Origin: Psychrobacillus mangrovi
Lineage (GTDB): Bacteria; Bacillota; Bacilli; Bacillales_A; Planococcaceae
Length of the DNA: 64,000 nt
Reading direction: 5' to 3'
NCBI RefSeq assembly: GCF_037104765.1
Contig: NZ_JBAWSY010000003.1
Span: forward strand, 62,001 to 126,000
Position 1 is the stretch's first letter, and the number at the start of each line of letters is the position of its first letter. The notes below the pieces were generated by a model. That model saw only the letters and a program-made list of their open reading frames with translations, was not told where the DNA came from and searched no databases. Below are positions 59,390 through 64,000 of the stretch, in pieces. The position numbers were made by a program, and so were the translations under genes.

Positions 59390-61150
59390 ATGAGAAAAAC
59401 TAAAATAGTTTGTACTATTGGACCAGCTAGTGAATCAGAAGAAATGTTAAAACAATTAATCGAAGCAGGTATGAATGTTGCTCGTCTAAATTTCTCGCAT
59501 GGCAGCCATGAAGAGCATGCAGCTAGAATCCAAAAGATAAGAGAAGTTTCAATCAAAGCAGGTAAAATTGTTGGGATTTTACTTGATACAAAAGGACCTG
59601 AAATAAGAACACATAAAATGGAGAACGATGCCATAGATTTAGTTTCAGGTCAAACAATTGAGATTTCCATGACTGAAGTATTAGGAAACAAAGAACGTTT
59701 TTCGATTACATATGAAAAATTAATCGAGGATGTTCAAGTTGGCTCTATTATTTTACTCGATGACGGATTAATTGAATTAATCGTTACTAAAATAGAAGTG
59801 AATGAGGGGATTATTACTACATTTGTTCAAAATGCTGGAACCCTCAAAAATAACAAAGGTGTAAATGTTCCTGGAGTATCTGTACAATTGCCAGGAATTA
59901 CAGAAAAAGATGCAAAAGACATCTTATTTGGAATCGAGCAAGGTGTCGATTTTATCGCGGCATCATTTGTTCGTCGTTCAAAAGATGTATTAGAAATAAG
60001 AGAGTTACTAGAGAAAAATAATGGTTCACATATTCAAATTATCCCTAAGATTGAAAATCAAGAAGGGGTAGACAATATTGATGAAATTATTCAAGTTGCA
60101 GATGGCTTAATGGTTGCAAGGGGCGATCTTGGAGTAGAAATTCCAGCAGAAGAGGTTCCTTTAGTTCAAAAGAGTCTTATTCAAAAATGTAATGATGCAG
60201 GTAAGCCAGTTATTACTGCTACTCAAATGTTAGATTCTATGCAACGTAATCCAAGACCTACTAGAGCAGAAGCAAGTGACGTAGCAAACGCTATATTAGA
60301 TGGCACTGATGCGATTATGCTTTCGGGTGAAACAGCGGCAGGCTTATACCCAGTAGAATCGGTTCAAACAATGGATAAAATAGCTAAAAGAACAGAAAAT
60401 GCAATTGACTATCGTTCTATTGTGACTAAACTAAGTAAGGGACGAGAAGTAAACTTAACGGATGCAATCGGACAAGCAGTTGCGCATACTGCTATTAACT
60501 TAAAAGTAAAGGCAGTTATTGCACCAACTGAAAGTGGACATACAGCTAAGATGATTTCAAAGTTTAGACCAGGTGTCCCTATTATTGCGGTAACTTCGTC
60601 TTCTTTGCCTTCTAGAAAGCTTACATTAGTTTGGGGCGTATATCCGATAGTTGGTAAAAAAGCATATTCAACTGATGAGGTATTAGAGGTTGCAGTGGAA
60701 GAAAGCATTCTCCATCACTATGTAACGCATGGTGACTTAGTAGTAATTACTGCTGGTGTTCCTGTGGGAGAAGCAGGAACAACTAACTTGATGAAAGTAC
60801 ATGTTATTGGAGACATGGTTGCCAAAGGACAGGGCATTGGCAAACTAACTGCTTATGGAAAAGCGGTTGTTGTTAACAACTCAAGAGAGTTATTAGGTCA
60901 AGACACTTCCAATAGTATTATAGTAACGATTGGTTCTGATCGTGAAATGATGCCTGCAATAGAAAAATGCAAAGGACTTATTACAGAAGAAGGTGGCTTA
61001 ACTAGTCATGCAGCTGTAGTTGGTTTAAGCTTAGGAATTCCTGTAATAGTTGGAGTTAATAATGCAACAAAATTAATTAAAAATGGACAAGAGCTTACGA
61101 TGGACGCTGAAAGTGGAGTTATTTATCACGGGAAAGCAAGTATCATTTAA
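59390..61150 (+). CDS. pyk: Pyruvate kinase with C-terminal PEP-utiliser domain
   Basis: A 586-residue enzyme making pyruvate and ATP from PEP and ADP. The barrel has KIVCTIGPASES, NFSHGSHEEH, LLDTKGPEIR, the catalytic-lysine strand IIPKIENQEG and MVARGDLGVE. The C-terminal 100 residues are the extra domain of Bacillus-type pyruvate kinases, with GLITEEGGLTSHAAVVG resembling the phosphohistidine loop of PEP-utilising enzymes. The ATG at 59390 follows AAAGGAC; a TTG two codons earlier is less likely. It is co-transcribed with pfkA. Confidence 0.96.
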   Translation: MRKTKIVCTIGPASESEEMLKQLIEAGMNVARLNFSHGSHEEHAARIQKIREVSIKAGKIVGILLDTKGPEIRTHKMENDAIDLVSGQTIEISMTEVLGNKERFSITYEKLIEDVQVGSIILLDDGLIELIVTKIEVNEGIITTFVQNAGTLKNNKGVNVPGVSVQLPGITEKDAKDILFGIEQGVDFIAASFVRRSKDVLEIRELLEKNNGSHIQIIPKIENQEGVDNIDEIIQVADGLMVARGDLGVEIPAEEVPLVQKSLIQKCNDAGKPVITATQMLDSMQRNPRPTRAEASDVANAILDGTDAIMLSGETAAGLYPVESVQTMDKIAKRTENAIDYRSIVTKLSKGREVNLTDAIGQAVAHTAINLKVKAVIAPTESGHTAKMISKFRPGVPIIAVTSSSLPSRKLTLVWGVYPIVGKKAYSTDEVLEVAVEESILHHYVTHGDLVVITAGVPVGEAGTTNLMKVHVIGDMVAKGQGIGKLTAYGKAVVVNNSRELLGQDTSNSIIVTIGSDREMMPAIEKCKGLITEEGGLTSHAAVVGLSLGIPVIVGVNNATKLIKNGQELTMDAESGVIYHGKASII

Positions 61151-61207
61151 TATCAGATAGTTTAAGTGATAACATTGAAATTTAAATTAAGTCTTTGAAT
61201 TATTAAA

Positions 61208-61240
61208 AATTGCCTCACCTGTATTGGTGGGGCAATCATT
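61208..61240 (+). other. Hairpin between pyk and fxsA
   Basis: ATTGCCTCACC pairs with GGTGGGGCAAT, but only CATTCT follows, so it is a weak terminator or an RNA-stability element. Confidence 0.5.
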
Positions 61241-61259
61241 CTATACAGTAGGTGAATAT

Positions 61260-61652
61260 ATGAAATGGATTATTGGATTGCTCATTGTCATTCCAGCAAT
61301 AGAATTATATATATTACTATTGTCTGGTAAATCAATTGGAGTAGGTTTTACAATTCTACTAATATTAGCTACAGGGATTGTTGGTGCTTTTTTAGCAAAA
61401 AGACAAGGGATTAAAGCATACCGTGAAGTATCAGATAGTATTAAAAATCGTCAGGCACCGGGAGAAGCTGCTATTAATGGGCTTTGTGTATTTGTTGGTT
61501 CTATTTTAGTGATCCTGCCTGGTTTTATTTCGGACATTCTTGGTTTTTTACTTTTAATCGGTCCAACAAGAAAATTATTTAAACCATTTATTTATAAATG
61601 GATTAGAAAAAAAATGAAAAACGGTCAAGTAATAGTTATGAAGTCCTCGTGA
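61260..61652 (+). CDS. fxsA: FxsA family membrane protein
   Basis: A 130-residue membrane protein with spans at about 2-20, 25-45 and 75-105 and a basic C-terminus. E. coli FxsA overproduction relieves phage T7 exclusion by F; the normal role is unknown. Family features are IPAIELYILL, GVGFTILLILATGIVGAFLA-like span and PGFISDILGFLLLIGPTR. ATG 61260 follows AGGTG; the longer frame from 61224 begins inside the preceding hairpin. Its 3' end overlaps the convergent ytvI gene by 17 bases. Confidence 0.9.
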   Translation: MKWIIGLLIVIPAIELYILLLSGKSIGVGFTILLILATGIVGAFLAKRQGIKAYREVSDSIKNRQAPGEAAINGLCVFVGSILVILPGFISDILGFLLLIGPTRKLFKPFIYKWIRKKMKNGQVIVMKSS

Positions 61653-62604
61653 GACCACTCCATCTATTTGCAAGCAAATAAATAAAGGGACTAAATAAAA
61701 TTCCGATAAACCCAAATATTAAAATGGCTGCCGCACTTAGAAAGAATACGTGGACAGCCTTTATTTGCATAGAGGAAGACCATAACATGGACTCTACAAT
61801 ATGCCTTGTTAACTGGACAAATAAATACAAAAGTAAAATAATGAGCCCAATCGTATGTTGTTCCAATAAGAAAAAGTAAATACTAAGAGGTATTAAAATT
61901 AAGCCAATACCTAAAAATGGAAGACTATCAACCAAAGAAACAAGAAAGGCATATTTAAATGGTTGTTGAAATCCTAATATAACAAAGCCAATTGATAAAA
62001 GGGAGAAAGTTAGCAAATACAGCTTAATCCCCACAGAAATAAAATTATTCATTACCCCTGAAATCTTCATTAATGCCTTTTCACATATTCCTCTAGCCTT
62101 TTTTGGAAAATAAACTAAAAACCAATGACGATCCTTCACAGATTCATGCAATGAAAAAAATAATGCGATACTAAAAAGAAACAGTTCAAAAAAATAAGAA
62201 GGCAAATGAGTGAAATAGATTAAGAGCTCATTCATAAATTTGTTTAACAAAGTTTGAAATTTTCCTTCAAACATTAGAAAGATCGGATGTTTTTGTATTT
62301 CCACAACTGGTAGTTTCACAATATACTCATGAATTAGTGGAATAAGATCAATGAGTGTTTGTACCAAATATAAAATTAACAATATACAGCCAGACAAAAT
62401 TAATGCTTCTGTTAAAAATACGCTTAACATAATTGGAAGTTTAAACTTTTTGAAAAAGAAGTTAGTTATTGGAAATAAAAAATAACCAAATATAATTGCT
62501 ATAGTTAGTGGATAAGCAACGAAAGAAATAAGTATAATTATTCCAATTGGAGCCCATTTTCCAAAAAAATCTTCCTTATTTATTTGCAAACCAATCATTT
62601 TCAT
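61636..62604 (-). CDS. ytvI: AI-2E/PerM-family permease (YtvI-like)
   Basis: A 322-residue protein with about seven or eight hydrophobic spans and the AI-2E transporter family layout: two early spans, a hydrophilic middle (about 95-140) and a C-terminal block with VDSLPFLGIGLILIPLSIY. It is shorter than B. subtilis YtvI. The substrate is unknown. The ribosome site is poor, so the exact start is uncertain. It converges on fxsA with a 17-base overlap and diverges from citZ. Confidence 0.82.
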   Translation of the reverse strand: MKMIGLQINKEDFFGKWAPIGIIILISFVAYPLTIAIIFGYFLFPITNFFFKKFKLPIMLSVFLTEALILSGCILLILYLVQTLIDLIPLIHEYIVKLPVVEIQKHPIFLMFEGKFQTLLNKFMNELLIYFTHLPSYFFELFLFSIALFFSLHESVKDRHWFLVYFPKKARGICEKALMKISGVMNNFISVGIKLYLLTFSLLSIGFVILGFQQPFKYAFLVSLVDSLPFLGIGLILIPLSIYFFLLEQHTIGLIILLLYLFVQLTRHIVESMLWSSSMQIKAVHVFFLSAAAILIFGFIGILFSPFIYLLANRWSGLTRTS

Positions 62605-62652
62605 CCAATCTTTTCAAATATTTAGTAGATAAGTAATTATTTTTTTGATTAT

Positions 62653-62666
62653 TTTAAGCGTTTTCA
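62653..62666. promoter_or_regulatory. cre box before citZ
   Basis: TTTAAGCGTTTTCA fits the cre consensus at 13 of 14 positions (T for G at position 2). It abuts the -35 of the citZ promoter, suiting CcpA repression as known for B. subtilis citZ. Confidence 0.7.
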
Positions 62667-62695
62667 TTCACAAAATAGCTAAACTTGATTATAAT
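62667..62695 (+). promoter_or_regulatory. Promoter of citZ
   Basis: TTCACA (62667-62672), 17-bp spacer, perfect TATAAT (62690-62695), about 100 bases before citZ. Confidence 0.65.
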
Positions 62696-62796
62696 GAATT
62701 AGTAAGTATTGATAAGATACATATTCTAATCAGATAAATTTTTGTCATTATTTTAGGTGATAATATATTTAATCTGAACAAGAGGGAGAGATTAAT

Positions 62797-63912
62797 ATGA
62801 CAACTACTCGTGGATTAGAAGGAGTTGTAGCAACGCAGTCTGCCATCAGTTCTATTATTGATGACACACTAACATACGTTGGCTATGATATTGATGATTT
62901 AGCAGTTAATGCGAGCTTTGAAGAGGTAGTTTTCCTACTTTGGAATAAACGCCTTCCTAAAGCAAATGAATTAGAAGATTTAAAACAACAACTGGCTAAT
63001 AATATGGCTGTTCCTCAAGAAGTACTTGACTATTTCAAAACTTTTCCAATATCAAAAGTTCACCCAATGACGGCTATTAGAACAGCCGTATCTATGCTAG
63101 CATTATATGATGATGCTGCTGAGGATATGTCCGAAGAGGCGAACTACCTAAAAGCAATTCAACTTCAAGCAAAACTTCCAACATTAGTTACAGCATTCTC
63201 TCGTGTACGCAAAGGACTTGATCCTATTGCTCCAAAAACAGACTTAGGTTATGCTGCAAACTTCTTGTACATGCTATCTGGAAACCTTCCAGACGATATC
63301 GAAGTGGAAGCATTCAATAAAGCATTAGTACTTCATGCTGATCATGAACTAAATGCATCTACATTTACAGCACGCGTATGTGTTGCAACACTTTCAGATA
63401 TTTATTCAGGTGTGGTAGCAGCTATCGGAGCTTTAAAAGGACCATTACATGGTGGAGCAAACGAACAAGTTATGAAAATGTTAACAGAAATCGGTTCTGT
63501 TGATAATGTAGAAAAAGTTATTGGTACTAAACTAGACAACAAAGAAAAAATTATGGGATTTGGTCACCGTGTATATAGAAAAGGTGATCCACGTGCAAAA
63601 CATTTACGTGAAATGTCTAAAAAATTAACTGCTCTTCGTGGAGAGTCAAAATGGTATGACATGTCTGTAAAAATTGAAGAAATCGTTACTGGCCAAAAGA
63701 ATTTACCACCTAACGTAGATTTCTATTCAGCATCTGTATACCATTCTCTTAACATCGATCACGATTTGTTCACACCGATTTTTGCTGTATCTCGTGTATC
63801 TGGTTGGACTGCTCATATTTTAGAACAATATTCAGATAACCGCCTTATTCGCCCTCGTGCAGAATATGTTGGACCTGGAATGCAAAAATATATTCCAATA
63901 GATGAAAGATAA
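62797..63912 (+). CDS. citZ: Citrate synthase
   Basis: A 371-residue TCA-cycle enzyme condensing oxaloacetate and acetyl-CoA. Signature stretches are HADHELNAST with an active-site His, GPLHGGANEQVMKML and GFGHRVYRKGDPRAKHL with the second His, and ASVYHSLNIDHDLFTPIFAVSR-like region with the catalytic Asp. Bacillus CitZ is nearly the same length. GAGGGAGAG precedes the ATG. A cre box and a good promoter lie upstream, and the next gene starts 78 bp downstream, as in the citZ-icd-mdh operon. Confidence 0.97.
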   Translation: MTTTRGLEGVVATQSAISSIIDDTLTYVGYDIDDLAVNASFEEVVFLLWNKRLPKANELEDLKQQLANNMAVPQEVLDYFKTFPISKVHPMTAIRTAVSMLALYDDAAEDMSEEANYLKAIQLQAKLPTLVTAFSRVRKGLDPIAPKTDLGYAANFLYMLSGNLPDDIEVEAFNKALVLHADHELNASTFTARVCVATLSDIYSGVVAAIGALKGPLHGGANEQVMKMLTEIGSVDNVEKVIGTKLDNKEKIMGFGHRVYRKGDPRAKHLREMSKKLTALRGESKWYDMSVKIEEIVTGQKNLPPNVDFYSASVYHSLNIDHDLFTPIFAVSRVSGWTAHILEQYSDNRLIRPRAEYVGPGMQKYIPIDER

Positions 63913-63938
63913 TAAGAGACATGATAAAATTAGGGCTG

Positions 63939-63964
63939 AACACATTTGTGTTTATAGCCCTATG
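63939..63964 (+). other. Hairpin between citZ and the next gene
   Basis: AGGGCT pairs with AGCCCT and AACAC with GTGTT inside it. No T run follows, so it may protect or attenuate the message rather than end it. Confidence 0.55.
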
Positions 63965-63990
63965 ATTATGATAGTGGGAGGAAAATTTAA

Positions 63991-64000
63991 ATGACAACAG
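63991..64000 (+). CDS. icd: First codons of the next gene, probably isocitrate dehydrogenase
   Basis: Only ATG ACA ACA is inside the window. GTGGGAGGAAAA precedes it, which makes the start credible. The identity rests solely on the conserved citZ-icd order in Bacillus; no diagnostic residue is visible. Confidence 0.5.

Noticed and set aside
62700..62790. CcpC-type dyad (ATAA-N7-TTAT) before citZ
   Set aside because: ATAA and TTAT words occur but at the wrong spacing (ten bases), in very AT-rich sequence where they are expected by chance.
1..64000. tRNA, rRNA, transposase or prophage genes
   Set aside because: None is seen: no tRNA-like cloverleaf was noticed in the gaps, and no reading frame resembles a transposase, integrase or phage structural protein.

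Overview
The window is a chromosomal segment of a low-GC, endospore-forming Gram-positive bacterium. An alpha/beta-type small acid-soluble spore protein, CcpA with cre boxes, a T-box tyrS leader, AcuABC/AcsA, EzrA and Bacillus-type DnaE all point to Bacillales. Gene order follows the Bacillus subtilis ytxH-aroA-ccpA-acuCBA-acsA-tyrS-rpsD-...-citZ-icd segment closely. Protein sequences and the GC-rich intergenic repeats suggest a Planococcaceae-like lineage (Psychrobacillus, Lysinibacillus or Sporosarcina type); that placement is inference.

Layout. 1-5.6 kb: tail of a ytxH-like gene, a repeat-filled gap, a divergent FtsA-like actin-family gene, aroA (chorismate mutase-DAHP synthase) and ccpA. 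5.6-10 kb: acuC-acuB-acuA divergent from acsA, the acetyl-CoA synthetase module controlled by reversible acetylation. 10-15.8 kb: a second copy of the repeat cluster, a class A penicillin-binding protein, T-box-controlled tyrS and two small genes. 16-25 kb: an accessory xylose/monosaccharide cassette with a cre-controlled binding protein-ATPase-permease operon, then a membrane-anchored sugar sensor, a LytS-like kinase, a YesN-like regulator and a second, XylF-like binding lipoprotein. 25-35 kb: rpsD with a probable autoregulatory leader, a GAF-GGDEF protein, a PLP-dependent methionine gamma-lyase-like enzyme, a repeat-filled gap, msrC-hisJ, ezrA, nifZ-thiI. 35-47 kb: a spore protein, acyl-CoA synthetase, RarD, NAD kinase, SppA, YteJ, Tpx, YtxK, AckA, UspA, Ald and two fluoride channel subunits. 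47-55 kb: repeat-filled gap, M24 peptidase, YtkL, YtoI, YtpI, NrnA, DnaE. 55.8-64 kb: a GntR regulator in front of accD-accA, then pfkA-pyk, fxsA, ytvI, citZ and the first codons of the next gene, probably icd.

Functional themes. Carbon flow dominates: glycolysis (pfkA, pyk), acetate production and reuse (ackA, acsA, acuABC), entry to fatty acids (accDA) and to the TCA cycle (citZ), with ccpA itself present and good cre boxes before the sugar operon, the methionine gamma-lyase-like gene and citZ. The rest is housekeeping: translation, replication, division, peptidoglycan, thiol and redox protection.

The least explained material is intergenic. At least five families of GC-rich palindromic repeats fill most gaps over 300 bp. 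They include an approximately 420-bp composite present twice, elements with terminal inverted repeats, and a 35-bp insert nested in two unrelated repeat families. The ackA control region appears to have its promoter inside a terminator hairpin. No tRNA, rRNA, CRISPR array, transposase gene or prophage was seen.
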